DNA from: Malus domestica
Lineage: Eukaryota > Streptophyta > Magnoliopsida > Rosales > Rosaceae
Length of the DNA stretch: 64,000 nucleotides
Direction: 5' to 3'
Assembly: GCF_042453785.1 (NCBI RefSeq)
Contig: NC_091671.1
Location: 10,114,001-10,178,000 of the forward strand
Shown here: one piece after another, positions 43,930 to 56,310 of the stretch
Numbering within the stretch: the first letter of the stretch is position 1
Layout: each line of letters opens with the position of its first letter
Translations under genes and position numbers: made by a program
The notes under the pieces: model-generated
What the model saw: only the letters and a program-made list of their open reading frames with translations
What the model was told of the DNA's origin: nothing
The model's database searches: none

Positions 43930-45160
43930 ATGCACATAATCAGTAAGGACTTTGGTACAACAGAAAGTGTTAAGTTTGTGACCTTCGCTAGATTGCTCCG
44001 GTCACTAGTGTGGATAAGTATGTAAATGGATAGAGACAAGGAAGCAAACTCAAGATGTACATGGTGTTGGAAGTTTGAGTAGAAATTTCCTTGTCCCACA
44101 TTGGCCATTCCCAAAAGAGTTTATCACTTTATAAGGCTTTGTCCTTTAAAGAAAGTAATTGGAGTAATAGGCCTGGAGACTAAAATTGGGCTCACCCTTG
44201 GGGTTGGGCTTTGGGGTGTATTAATTATTTGGTAATAATATATAATTAATTATAATTAATATATAATTAATTTCGAATTTAAATTAATTAATTATTTTTT
44301 CCAACAGACTCATCTTTTCAGATGAAGTCTGAAGTGTGAAAACGCAGAAACAAAAACACCCATCTTAGCAGATGTCTCTCAACAGTTGCATCCCTTCTTT
44401 ATACCTGTTGCGAACAGGTACAATCACATTATATATACATCCATCTGCATGGCATTTACAATATATAGAAAAATCATAAATCTCCTCCTGCAATCTTAAA
44501 CATCCTTACTGAGAGAACCACATTAATATTCGCCAGAAGTCTATTAACCGGTGCTGGAATTTCTGACTTAGATCGTTGAATCCTGGTGGAACAGACGTCC
44601 GTAGAACTACAAGCACAGAGTAGGGACGAAATTTCTGTTTCAAGGACATTGCGGTACGCAAGCCTCGATCTTCAAGTTGTCTGTTTTATAATTCATATTC
44701 TAGTTTATATTCTGTTAGTTTCTATTGCATGTATTATTTATTAGCATATATAAATTATCACAGATTGTTGACTTAAATCCAACACATGGTTCACCCATAT
44801 TGGCTACGTCCACGGAGTAGAGGAGTTCTCATTAATTGTGAAGGGTTTACACAAGTACATAGGTTCAAGCTCTCATTTTGTGAGTACTAGTGAATGATTT
44901 AGTACAAATGACATTAGGCAATATTGTGGGTGAATGATCTCCTTTTATAGAAGAGAGTTTTTAGCTTTGTTCTGACATTGACACGTGTCATGTTGTGATT
45001 GGCTTCTGATGTTGACACGTGTCGCGCTATGATTGGCTTCTGATGTCGACACGTGTCGTGCTGTGATTGGCCTCCTAGTTGGAGGGAAACTCTTCTGGGT
45101 CCTTGATGGTATAACATTGACCGGTGCTCGGTAGTTTCGGGATTTGTCAAGTATGGTACA

Positions 45161-45164
<4 letters not shown>
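43928..45164 (-). mobile_element. Solo LTR interrupted by a second solo LTR
   Basis: On the - strand it runs from TGTTTGTACCATACTTG to TTATGTGCATCA with TG...CA ends, about 512 bp after removing the nested insert. It shares long stretches with the partial LTR at 14456-14693. Three repeats of GACACGTGTC with ATTGGCTTCTGATG spacing (about 44980-45060) lie upstream of a TATA-type TATAAAAGGAG. Both sides are TA microsatellites, so insertion or later repeat growth used a TA target. No internal region is left. Confidence 0.82.
44065..44784 (+). mobile_element. Nested 720-bp solo LTR
   Basis: It begins TGTTGGAAGTTTGAG and ends AAATCCAACA, so the terminal TGTTGGA/TCCAACA are perfect inverted repeats. 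It is flanked by the 5-bp duplication CATGG (44060-44064 and 44785-44789). Removing it restores the outer LTR phrase. The ends and 5-bp duplication are those of an LTR retrotransposon, probably Copia type. No coding internal part is present, so it is a solo LTR. Confidence 0.85.

Positions 45165-45213
<49 letters not shown>
45165..45213. repeat. (AT)n microsatellite
   Basis: About 24 TA units lie directly at the 5' end of the outer solo LTR. It is also the left border of the hairpin element that follows. Confidence 0.9.
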
Positions 45214-45216
<3 letters not shown>

Positions 45217-45219
45217 TCT

Positions 45220-46020
45220 TTAAGGGGACATAATCTCATTTTCTTTTGAAAAATAGGGATTAGTTGTGGGCCCAAACAACATTGAACTTCAATGATACAA
45301 ATGTCTATTTTTCAAGTTATACCTCATAAATCATCCTTACAAAATATTAGCTGAACCAAAAATATTTGAGGTATCTAATTGAGTTCAAAGAGATTGAGGA
45401 ACACTATGATCTAAGAAACATTGAAATTCCATCGTGACAATTGAATGAGCAAATGATTTCAGATTAAATTGAATTTTTGCAAGTATGATCTATCTATGGA
45501 TCGAGATTAACAACATAGACGATTCAAATTGTTGAAGTTTGTTGTGAAGTGAGTCCCTTAACTAATCCCTACTATTTTATAAATTTGAAAATCCCTCCGT
45601 ATAAAGGGTGTGTGTGTGTGTGTGTGTATGAAATCTTTAAGGGAAGGGATCCCTATTTGTTTTTTTAAATGGAGATTAGTTGTGGGGTCCACATTACATC
45701 GAACTTTAACGATCCGAACGTCTATTTTTCAAGTTACATCTCATAGATCATCCTTGCAAAATATTAGCCAAATCCGAAATGTTTAAGACATCTAATTAGA
45801 TTCAAAGAAATTAACGAATAATTTGTTATATAAGAAACAATGAAATATTATCTTGATAATTAAATAGGCAAATGGTTTCAGATTGAATTGAATTTTTGCA
45901 AGGATGATCTATGAACTGAGACTTACAAAATACACTGTTCAGATCGTTGAAGTTCGATGTGAAGTGGACCCCACACCTAATCTCAATTTTTTGAAAAAAA
46001 AATGGGAATCCCTTTGCATG
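45220..46020. repeat. Two tandem hairpin (foldback, MITE-like) elements
   Basis: The units 45220-45600 and 45625-46020 are about 70-80 percent alike by eye. Each is an imperfect palindrome: ATTAGTTGTGGGGTCCAC near the start of unit 2 faces GTGGACCCCACACCTAAT at its end, and ATCATCCTTGCAAAAT faces ATTTTTGCAAGGATGAT inside. A (TG)n tract separates them at 45608-45627. They could fold into long hairpins and may give rise to small RNAs. Confidence 0.75.
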
Positions 46021-48055
46021 AAGGGCATGATATATATAGACACACATGTAGTTAGTACAATTTTACAGTCTATTCCACTGTAATTTGAAAGCCCCAATCC
46101 CTCCCACTACTAGTAGTAATCGTAGTTTTATTGCTGTCAGGTATTTTTTTTTTTATGGGCAAGGCAAGGAGAAATTTTTAATTGTGATGAGAATATAGGT
46201 GATACATCACATGTTTTTATATAAGTGGTAGAAAATTTTATTTTTTAAGTTATTATCTTTTTGGCACACATATCTCATCATTTGTATATTGACACGTGAT
46301 GTACCACCACATGTGTCGGTTACACTGAAAAATCTCTCCAAGGCAAATCCCTGCTCTTCTTTCTCTCTCTAACAGTTTCCATAAGTACATTTTTGCTGTA
46401 TACTTTTACAACTCTTGTATTTTTCAAACATTTTTACTTTACCTCCTATTTTATTATGTCTCATTTTACTCCTACTCATCTTTAATGTCTCATATTATCC
46501 TATTTCATCAAGGGAAATTTTATTTAAACCCATGTAACCTCTTTCTACCCCCAACTTAAATTTTAGATGTTAATTATCTTTTTTACCCCATTGCATAATT
46601 ACCATCAAGTACAAGATGAAATTAATAATAAAACTAAAATTTATCAATAAACCCACACATTATAATTAAACTCCACCATGACTCCTTGTTTATCTTATGT
46701 TCATTTCGACTAAAACCCTATAACTTTTATAGAGAAAAACAAGTTTTTTTCAGTCCGAGGAAAGTGCTTCTATCGTCTATGCAACATTAGCTGTTGGTAA
46801 GGAGTTGCAACCAGACAAGGTGAAGGAAAAATGTTAGTTTCCAACTGCAAGCTTTCAGTGCACTTTGAGGCTGCTGGGGTGAGATTTCTTCACGCATCGT
46901 ATAACACATAATTGAAAAGTTGGTGTTTGTGGAACCTTTCAAAAAAATAAAAAAAAAACAAAGGGTACTCTCTCTTTCATTCAGCATGAATAGTCCCTTG
47001 CATGTCGATCAGTGCAAACCTTGCTTCGGAGGTACCCAAGTCCATTCCGAGATAAAGTTGCCCCAGCCCCCACCCCCCCAATTGGAACACCCACTTGAGC
47101 TTCATCATTACTACTTCCAACAACCATTGGTACTGTTGGATCTCTTGGCCGCCATCTCGGTCTTGTATGCTTGTTCTTCACGCCATTACACAACCCATTT
47201 CTTGAAAACTTCATCTGTAGACTGAACATCCCTGAAGCATCAAACACTTAACATCTTGAATTTGATGCACAACTACTGTAACTACTTGGTGTTGGTGATG
47301 AGAGAGAGAGAGAGAGAGAGACCATGTGTATGCGTATGTGTATGTGTTGGGGATGGCGACCATGGAAACATGAAGGAGGTTGCATTTGCAGCCATGGAAA
47401 AAAATGCTATAAATGGATGTAAAGATCATTTTATATTTTGAACTGGGTTTGGGAGGATAGTTTAGGTAATAACTCTGGGTTTAAAGAGATATTAATTCAT
47501 AAATAAAAATTAATATGGGTGTAGATAGTAAGTTGGGTGTAGAGAGATGTTACATGGGTTCAAATAAAAGTTCTCTTTCATCAACTGGGAACGACATTCT
47601 CGTCGAAGGGGCAGCACTTTAGTCTTTCAGAAGTTAATATAAGGAGTGGATAGAGTAAATGAAATTGTGAGTTTTAGAATAATTCTGGAAACTTGAGTCA
47701 TTTATGTAGAGGTTTGGATTTTCGTTTCGTGACAAAGACACTTTGCGGTTTCTGATGTCCCAAATATGGAGGAGCTAAAATGACCAAATATAGCTCATGT
47801 CACATCGCCAAACTAATATCACCTTCAACTTAGTTGATGGAATAAGGTAAAGTAGGGCACAAATGATGAATATATATGGCAAAGTGAGACGAAATTGAAT
47901 GCAGAGAATAGAATGAAATTTTGTGTAATATATAACAAAAGTTAAGTATATAATCTTTTCATCTCCTCAGTACTGAGCTATGCACTAGTAGATTAAACAT
48001 TTAAATTAAAGAAACGGCTAAAAAAGAGAAACAATTTTTTAGCTAGATAATACTT
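46021..48055. other. Gene-poor intergenic DNA
   Basis: AT-rich with a (GA)n tract at 47301-47320. The minus-strand frame at 47247-46981 and overlapping frames show no domain I recognise and no splice context. I do not call a gene. Confidence 0.4.
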
Positions 48056-48400
48056 GCATCTCCTATGGAGAGAATAAATTACGAATAACGTATCCTCATC
48101 GTATAATAAATTTAAATCGGAACCGCTCAATTTCTTAATTTTTATTTGGACATCATCCTTACTAACAATCATTAGAATCAAAGATCGTTTAATGCATTCA
48201 AATGTATGAAACAAGTTGATGGTATGAGTAACAAGTAACATATTGATGATGAATCGTCAATCTATTTGATACATTTAGATGATTAAACAAACTCAATTTC
48301 AAATGATATTTTTTGTAAGAATGATCTTTAAATAAAAAATAAGAAATTGAGTGATTCCGATAATAAAACTTATACGGCAACGATACATTATTTGTAAGGA
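48056..48400. repeat. Hairpin (foldback) MITE-like element
   Basis: Two arms are inverted relative to each other: CGGAACCGCTCAATTTCTTA on the left faces TAAGAAATTGAGTGATTCCG on the right, with further paired stretches toward both ends. AATACTTGCAT (48047) and ATGCAAGTATT (48433) suggest the arms extend a little further. Confidence 0.7.
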
Positions 48401-49425
48401 GAAGAATATGTGCATTCCAGCCCCTTTGAAATGATGCAAGTATTATCTTTTCCCGCCTAACCGCACAACCAAGTCCTATTAATCACAACTATAGTAAAAT
48501 CTTTACACAGTGTGTTGGGACCAAACTAATTTATATCTATAGGGAGGTTATTACTTAAAGGAGTGTAGCGAAAAAGATATTTTTTGACTTAGTTATACTT
48601 AATGAATGTTATATGGATACAAAGAACCAGATTAAGAGTTGAGTCATGCCAATTTTTAAGTATAACATCGCAAAAAGAAAGACACATAATCTCTAAAATA
48701 TTTATTTCATCTCAAATTTTTATTTGTAACCATATTGCATAGCAGCGGCGGTTCCCACTGCTGAAAAAAAAAAAAACTACTTATTATTATTATTATTATT
48801 ATGTGGAGGCAAGTTTCTGAAGAAACCTAGAAAAATTATACTTATTACAATGTAGAATTTATAGTTATATATAACTGGCCCAAGTTGAGATCAGAATTTT
48901 TTATAATTACATGAAAGTTATTCTTTTATAGAGCATCACTATAGAAAAATACATAAACAAGTTCTATTAGAGCCTTTAAGATGCACGCGCTTCTGCTCAT
49001 CACTCTAAAGTTGTAGTAATGTTTATCATATTACTTAAATTACTGGATGAGTTTAAATTTTGAGATTTATATTTATTCACTACATAAATCTTAAAATTTA
49101 AACTCATATAACTAACGTGAAGAGTGTCGCCATTATTTGAAATGGTGAATATCACCGTCCCTTGAGAATGATGATAAAAGTACTCCCTTTAAAGATGATG
49201 GTGTAGCCTTTAAAATAGGATCTTAGTAAGCGTTTAAGTACAAGAAGAATAGTCAACAAAGAGGTGCACATGAGAGTGGAAGCGACTATTTTCTCAAATT
49301 TAATATTCGATAACTTAGTAATGTTTTTGTCTCATTTAAACTTAGAATTCCTTTAAATACAAGAAGAATAGTGATGAAAAGGGAACAAACCAAATCATTA
49401 CCGCTCGTAACCTAACCAACTAGCC
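48401..49425 (+). other. Upstream region of P450 copy C
   Basis: No gene is seen. It holds a short (TTA)n tract near 48780-48801 and AT-rich DNA. The sequence just before the start codon has no clear TATA box; TTTAAATACAAG near 49353 is one candidate. It shows no resemblance to the 44-bp repeats before copy A. Confidence 0.45.
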
Positions 49426-52400
49426 ATGGCACATGAGCAAGTCCTATTTATGATCCTCTTCCTTCTCTTAACTATCCCTCTTATTCTCTTCCCCACCCTA
49501 ACCTCAAAACTATTTCAATCACACCACCCTCGACTCCCTCCAAGCCCCTTAGCCCTACCCATCATCGGCCACTACCACCTCCTCGGCCCTCTCCTCCACC
49601 GCACCTTCCACAACCTCTCTCACCACTTCGGCCCCTTATTCTCCCTCCGGCTCGGCTCTCTCCAGTGCGTTGTAGTTTCCTCCCCGGACCTCATAAAAGA
49701 GTTCCTCAGCACCCACGAGCTCTCCTTTATATCCCACGGACAGTCCCTCGCTATTGAAAGCATGACCTACAACGCTTCCCTTGCATTTGCACCCTACGGG
49801 CCCTACTGGAAGTTCATAAAAAAATTGACAGTGAACGAGCTTCTAAGCAACCGTAGCATCCACAACTCTATGCCACTTCGAACCCAAGAGTATCTAAAGC
49901 TTCTAAGGCTTTTGGCCAAGAAAGCTGAGAGTTGTGAACCTGTGAATCTCACTGAGGAGTTTCCAAAGCTCTGGAACAATGTGACTGTGGACATGATTTT
50001 GGGGACAAAGGGTTCCAGCGCAGAAGGAAGGGTGGCGCGGGCGGAGGAGGCGAGGCTGGTGGTGCGGCAGGCCACGAGACTTTTTGGAGAGATGAGTTTG
50101 TGTGACTTTTTTTGGGTTTGTAAGAAGTTGGATTTGGGAGGGTTTGTGAAGAGAATTGGGGATACGCATAAGAGGTTTGATGTGTTAGTGGAGAAGATTA
50201 TAAGAGAAAGAGAAGAAATGAGAAACAAGGAGAAGAAGGAGGAGGTCAAAGATTTTCTTGATATTTTGGTTGATATGTTGGAGGATGAGAGTTTGGAGGT
50301 TGAATTTACAAGAGTTCACCTTAAGGCTCTAATTACGGTAATAATTAGCTTCTTCGCGTTCTACTTTTTTGAACTGAGTGTTTTTAACCGAATCTTGTCC
50401 ACCCTTACAACTACTAGCATACTTTACTTTTACCATACAAATTTATAATCAGAATCATTCATTTTTTATTTCTCATTTAAAGATCATCTTCATATATATG
50501 ATTAAACAACCTTTATTTTGGTGATAATTAAGAAAATTAACGAATTTGATTATGAAGTTAGAATATCATCTCAAGGGGCGGATGCATGTGGTAGTACACT
50601 ACGTCGTGGAGGCAAATATCGTCCTTTTTTAACTATGTGTTTTTTGCAAAGTTTAATTCTAACTAACCTCTTAACACGCACGGCGGAGCCCTATGGAGGC
50701 CACAATAGGCCATGGCTTATCCTGAATTTTCATCCATTTATGAGTATTGTGTGCTAGTTTTTACATTAAGAATTATACGATATAGTGGTAGAAACAACTT
50801 GAAGATTTCCGCAAATCACAAGTCTGAGACTTGGTTATGCTAAAAATCTTTTCATTTATTTTACCCTATAAACCTCATAATTTGTATGTGGTCCAATATT
50901 AGTAAACATAGTGTTGGGTCCTGAGTTCAAAACTCCCTCATCTTTTAAATTATTGTAATAGTTTTGAACCCTCCCGCTCCCTTTAAGAATTATAAAATTA
51001 AAAATAAAAAGTTATAATTAGCCATCTGTTTTACCATATAAGCCTTCTGATGCCAACAATCTTTTGATTTTTTTTAAACCAATTCCTTTTTTTTTTTTGT
51101 TAGTTTATAAGCTTTATATAAACCAAGATCTATACAATCTAGAGGAAAATTCAATTATGTTGAAAGAAAAATATCATAATACTAGTTTTGAGCTAGTTAC
51201 CTTATTGTTTTCATTTAATGTGTTAATCATTTTTTGCAAGCTCATAAACAAGCTAGTTCTTATGATATAATAATACTAAATTTTTCATACAAACTTTAAA
51301 GCTCCATCACTCTTATTCATTTTCCATGACAATTAATACAAAAACACACCCAAAAAAAAAAGAAAAAAAACCTTTAATTGGTCTCCATTTAATTATATTG
51401 CAATATTTTTTGTCACATTTCTTTCATTTGGCTTAAAGGCCCCTTCTCGAATGGATTTCTGACTCCGTCACAATTAACACACGTTTATGGGTCTTCTTTA
51501 ATTCTTCCATAGTTATTTGCATAGGTAGACATTTTTATTTTTTTATTGTTCATGTATGTAGATATATGTATAAAAATAATAGGAAACTTCATTTTAATCC
51601 TTGGCAAAGATGACTTTTAGACTAAAATCATGAGTAAAATCAAAATCTAATTTTAGTCTCTTGACACATTAATCACCTCATTTATTAATTACATTTTGAT
51701 GTTTTAATTATTTCTCTTTTTCTTCCTAATTTTAATGTATTGATTTTTCATTTCATTAATTGTAATATATTTTGGTGTAAACATTTAGATAAACTAATTT
51801 TTGTTATACAATATATTTCGATATACTTGGTCTTCTTCATTTAAGTACATTAAATTCATTATAATAATTTCGGTATACACATTTTGGTACATACATTTCG
51901 ATACAAACATTTAGGTACATACATTTCCGTACTAACATTTTGATGCATACATTTCAGTACACACATTTAGGTACATTAATTTAATATAATACATTTCGGT
52001 ACTAACATTTAAATACATTAATTCAATATAATACATTTTGGTACTAATATTTTAGGTACATTAATTAAATCTTTCAAGTTTGAAGAATGTTAAATAAAAT
52101 TAATAAATTAAAAAAAACTTTTTTTGGTCAAAAAATAAATTAGAATGTGTATATTAATAAGTGAGACATTGAATAAAATACATATTAATTATTTTGAATT
52201 AAGAACACACCAAGGGACTATAATCAATAAGTAATCTATCACCAGGTTTATTTTAAATTTCAAACTTCTTCAACGATTAAAGTTAAAAAAAACCCCTAAA
52301 AATAAAAGACAAATAGAATACAGAAACTGAAGGCGAAAATGAAAATAAATGGACATGATCGTACGTATCGTAGTTTTATACACGCGATCTTTATAGTGAA

Positions 52401-53602
52401 AAAATAAGGATTTCATAGTAAACTCAATTGGTAATATGGAAGTAGCCTAACATCTCACAAACATTAAGCACATAAAATATCCATTCTTTCTCTGATGTGA
52501 GATTCACATTCTGACAAAGTTTTTCTTATTTGTTACACTTTTGCTTGTATGTGTTCTTCGTGTATGTGTGTGTTACGTGTTTGATAATCAAAGTCTAGTT
52601 CTAGTAGGATTTTTTTTTATCAGAGTAGTTTTAATGGTTTAAATGTACATTAGTAGTATTCATCTCCACTTATGAGTGATAACTCAGTACTACGGTCTAG
52701 TAGCATTCTTTTTCACTTTAAGTGAGAAGTCTATATGTTCGATTTTCGCCAAAGACGAATTTGAACCACATTATTAGTGGCTCATTGTGAGGCTAAGTCC
52801 ACCCCCTCCCCTTAGTTGTATTAAATAAAAAGGTACAAAGTTTTGTGACTAACATACATTAGAAGTCAAATTACACATATGAGTCTTCATATTTGCCTTT
52901 GATATTGATGTACCCTTAAGTACATTTATTCTTCAGGATTTATTCACGGCCGGAACAGACACAAACGCAATTTCACTAGAATGGGCGTTGGCAGAGCTCA
53001 TCAATCACCCAAGGGTGCTCGAGAAAGCGAGGGAGGAGATCGACCGAGTCATCGGGAATAAACGACTCGTCGGAGAACCGGACGTGCCAAATCTTCCATA
53101 CCTCCAAGCCATCATAAAAGAAACATTTAGACTACACCCACCAGTGTCTCTGGTCACAAGAAAATCTGGACAACAATGTAAGGTTGGAGGGTATGACATC
53201 CCAACAAATACCATGTTGTTTGTGAATGTTTGGGCCGTTGGAAGGGACCCGAAGATCTGGGACTGCCCATTGGACTTTTGGCCTGAAAGATTCCTACAAC
53301 TAGGTTCGGACAACAAGGTGAATTCAGTAGATGTGAGAGGGCAACATTTCCAACTGCTTCCTTTTGGGTCTGGGAGGAGGGTGTGCCCTGGTGTGAACTT
53401 GACCATGAAAATGCTACCTGGGGTACTTGCAGCTATGATCCAGTGCTTTGATTGGAAGGTTGTCGGGTCCGACCGCAATAATATGAACCGTGATGATGTT
53501 CTTGAAATGGATGAACGGCCCGGATTTACTACTCCAAGGGCGCATGATCTTGTGTGTATTCCAGTTGCCCGATTCAGCTCACTCAACATCCTTGATCCAT
53601 AA
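49426..53602 (+). CDS. Cytochrome P450 CYP93B-like (flavone synthase II-type), copy C
   Basis: Exons 49426-50337 and 52937-53602 join in phase 0 to 525 residues at the same intron position as copy A. Features are an N-terminal anchor (about residues 5-30, [11 protein letters not shown]), hinge [15 protein letters not shown]-helix AGTDTN (309-314), [12 protein letters not shown] and haem loop [10 protein letters not shown] (447-456) with Cys454. The C-terminus has [14 protein letters not shown]. Copies A and C are clearly paralogous but much more diverged than A and B, so C predates the A/B duplication. After the conserved Thr of the I-helix it has Asn where A has Thr, close to the active site. 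Expected role: ER-bound flavanone oxidation to flavone. The gene is intact, with GT-AG splice sites. The 2.6-kb intron contains repeats but no full transposon. Confidence 0.88.
50338..52936 (+). other. Intron of P450 copy C
   Basis: AT-rich. It holds an array of short variants of ACATTTCGGTACTAACATTT (51780-52070) and a tRNA-derived SINE (52675-52850). The open frames inside have no domains. Confidence 0.7.
52675..52850 (+). mobile_element. tRNA-derived SINE
   Basis: The order ACTCAGTACTACGGTCTAG, AGTGAGAAGTC, ATGTTCGATTTTCGCC (box B-like), then TGTGAGGCTAAGTCCACCCC and an A-rich end matches a plant SINE with a tRNA-related head. Related pieces occur in the 31.2-32.1 kb array and at 41646-41760. 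Confidence 0.65.
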
Positions 53603-54454
53603 ACTACAGGGGAATGGGGGGTTTAAACTCAAGGACCGGTGGATTGAGGAGGAAGACCTTATCCACCTGTACAATCCCCACTTTCGCTAACTCTTATGTG
53701 GTCACAAAAATATTATGAACATTAGTGTGCTGTAATGTGTGTTTTCATTTGTACTCTAATAAAGAAATCTTCAATTATCCATCTGCAAGGTCAGTTGATC
53801 ATATCATTAACTTTTCCTTTATGATTTGCTGCCTTTGGTGGGGTGGCTTTCTATCCTTCTGATTCCGCTTGATGGCTTGGACACGACATGATTAATCCCT
53901 TCCGAACAGACTGTGTAATGCCCTCCAAACGAAAGATGCTCGAGGCGCATGGGAATATTGTGGAATCTGCCTATATAATGGGGGTATTCTTATCTTATTC
54001 GAAAAAAATTCACACGTCATCTCCAGGATTTTTAAGATTATTTTGGATCCACGAGATCTCTAAAATTTGACTAGTATTATCAACTCTTCAAAGCAAACAC
54101 CAACCGTACCAAGCAAACTTGTTCTATTTTAAGTTGTTCTCCTAAGTTTTAAATAGATTTTATTTTTAATTAGAAATTTGATTTGATTTGGTCTAGTTTT
54201 CCTTGTCTTATTGACAAATGGTTGATACTATATATTTTCGTATTATTGATCCTTTGTAATCTTAAAACTTCCATATGAAGAAGAATAAAATATTAAAATT
54301 GTATTTGAGTTTGTGAGATTAATAGAGAATTTTGAATTTATATATACTAAAACTCAAAACAAATTGTTTTACTGTTCATTCAACAGTGTGCTTCCTGTTT
54401 TGACCCTGCTAAGTTTGTGTTATTACTTCTCCTGTCACTGTCTCTTTAAATATA
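53603..54454. other. 3' flank of P450 copy C and dispersed repeat
   Basis: The 3' UTR of copy C probably ends near 53760, after AATAAAG. From about 54060 the sequence resembles 41930-42240. No gene is seen. Confidence 0.5.
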
Positions 54455-55286
54455 TATTCCTTGGTGTGTGCTTTTTGTAGACGATATAGTGTTGATAGAT
54501 AAAACTCAGGAGGGGGTAAATGTGAAGCTTAACCTTTGGCGGGAAGTGTTGACTTTAAAGGTCTTTGCCTAAGTAGGTCAAAGACAAAGTATATGGAATG
54601 CAAGTTCAATGGGAACAAAGGTTCAATGAGTTAGGGATGAGGATTGGAGATCAGAAAGTACCAAATAGGGAACGTTTTTGCTACCTTGGATCTGTCTTGG
54701 AAAAGAACAAAGAATTGGATAAAGACCTCAACCATAGAATACAAGCTGGATTGATGAAGTGGAAGAGTGCATCGGGTGTGTTGTGCAACCATTGTATGAC
54801 ACTAAAACTCAAGGAAAAATCTTTAGGACTGCAATAAGGTTAGTAATGCTTTATGACACGGAATGTTGGGTATTCAAGCATTAATATGTACACAAAATGA
54901 GTGTATCGAAGATAAAAATGCTTCGTTGGATGTGTGGGCACATGAAAGGATAAGATTAGGAACGAGGATATCTGAGGTAAAGTAAAAGTAATCGAATTTG
55001 AAGATAAGATCAGAAAATTTCTGTTAAGATGGTGTGGACATGTGAAATGAAGTCCTATAGACGCTACAGTTAGAAGATGTGATTACAAGACTAAGGCTCA
55101 AGGCTAAAGGGATAGAGGAAGACCTAAGAAAACTTGGAAAGAGATTCTAAGAAAAGACTTGGAGTACTTAGATTTAACGAAAGATTTAGCACAAAACCTA
55201 AAACAGTGTTGTTCAAGGATTCATACAGCCAACCCTACTTAGTTGGATAAGACTTTGTTGTTGGATAAGGCTTTATTGTTGTTGTT
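54455..55286 (+). pseudogene. Degenerate RTE LINE 3' end
   Basis: Starts at the RT catalytic region (DNA matching ATTCCTTGGTGT...GACGATATAGTG) and runs to the 3' tail ending CTTTATTGTTGTTGTT. It has many substitutions and frameshifts relative to the copy at 9424-10218, so it is an older insertion. Only fragments such as ELGMRIGDQKVP and [18 protein letters not shown] read through. Confidence 0.85.
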
Positions 55287-56207
55287 AATGTTTCCTTATT
55301 TCTCTTCCCTCTTACTCCTCCCCAACTGCGACTCCGACTCCCCATTGGAACGACAAATCAAAAAATCACCATTTTTATCTCCTTCTCCAAATCAACACAT
55401 TCATTGATTAATCTTAGGTCGCACCCGAACCCTTAAAATCCTCAAACCCAATTTGGGTTCGACATTCCCGGCGACTTTCAGGCCTTTTCTGGTGACAGCC
55501 GACCCTGCAACCACAATTATTCGACTCAGGAGAGTCCCAACAAGAACATTCGAGCTTAGCGTGCTTGAATCTACCCCTTGATCCAAGAGTTCTATAAGCC
55601 TTGCTTGCAGTAGGTTTTCCGACTAAGATTCGAGTTTTTTATGGGCCAATTTAAGGCCTTTCTGACCATTTTTGGGTCCGGCGAAGGTAGTAGGGATACA
55701 ACAAATTATTTTTACGGATACAACAAATTATTTTTACGGATACAACAAATTATTTTTACTTACTTTCAAAATTATTTTATAAGTAATTTTTGTATCTGTG
55801 AATTGCTTGATTCAAATGTTATATCTCATCTGCATATTGAGGTTTTCTGACATAAAATTTCCACATTCCACATATTGATATAAGGCTAAAGATCGAGAAC
55901 GTACTAAACCATCTAATTTGTCTAATGGATCGCCGTAGTTGTTGGCCAGTATGCTTGAAATGGAACCTAGTGATATATCCTACAAACAGGGGAAGAGAAC
56001 GGTGCTCCAGATCGAGTTTTAAGAGATCCCTTCAATCTGTTAGGGCTTTGCATACAATGGCTATGTAATATATACATATATATATATAGAGATATACATA
56101 CATATACATACATATCTGATCATGTAGACCAAAATAGAATGGGTTACTAATCTGTAGTGAACTGGATACATTCATTGTATTGCAATAATTTCTTATTCAA
56201 ATGATTA
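55287..56207. other. Intergenic DNA with a small minisatellite
   Basis: Three copies of a 22-bp unit containing ATACAACAAATTATTTTTAC lie at about 55695-55765. The rest has no recognisable feature. A minus-strand frame at 55586-55401 shows no domain. Confidence 0.5.
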
Positions 56208-56310
56208 GGCCCTCTCATCCACCGCACCTTCCACAACCTCTCTCACCGCTTCGGCCCCTTATTCTCCCTCCGCCCGGGCTCCCTCTAATCCATGTAGTTT
56301 CCTCCCCGGC
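56208..56310 (+). pseudogene. Relic of a fourth CYP93B-type P450 (exon 1 fragment)
   Basis: About 100 bp matches exon 1 of copy C at 49580-49690 (CTCCACCGCACCTTCCACAA and TTCGGCCCCTTATTCTCCCT in the right order). It then loses the frame at CTCTAATCC and ends within TTTCCTCCCCGG. No other exon parts are nearby. It marks a lost or partly copied P450 next to the cluster. Confidence 0.8.

Noticed and set aside
46981..47247. 88-codon minus-strand frame with a possible conserved end
   Set aside because: No recognisable domain, no promoter or splice context, and the overlapping plus frame is equally open.
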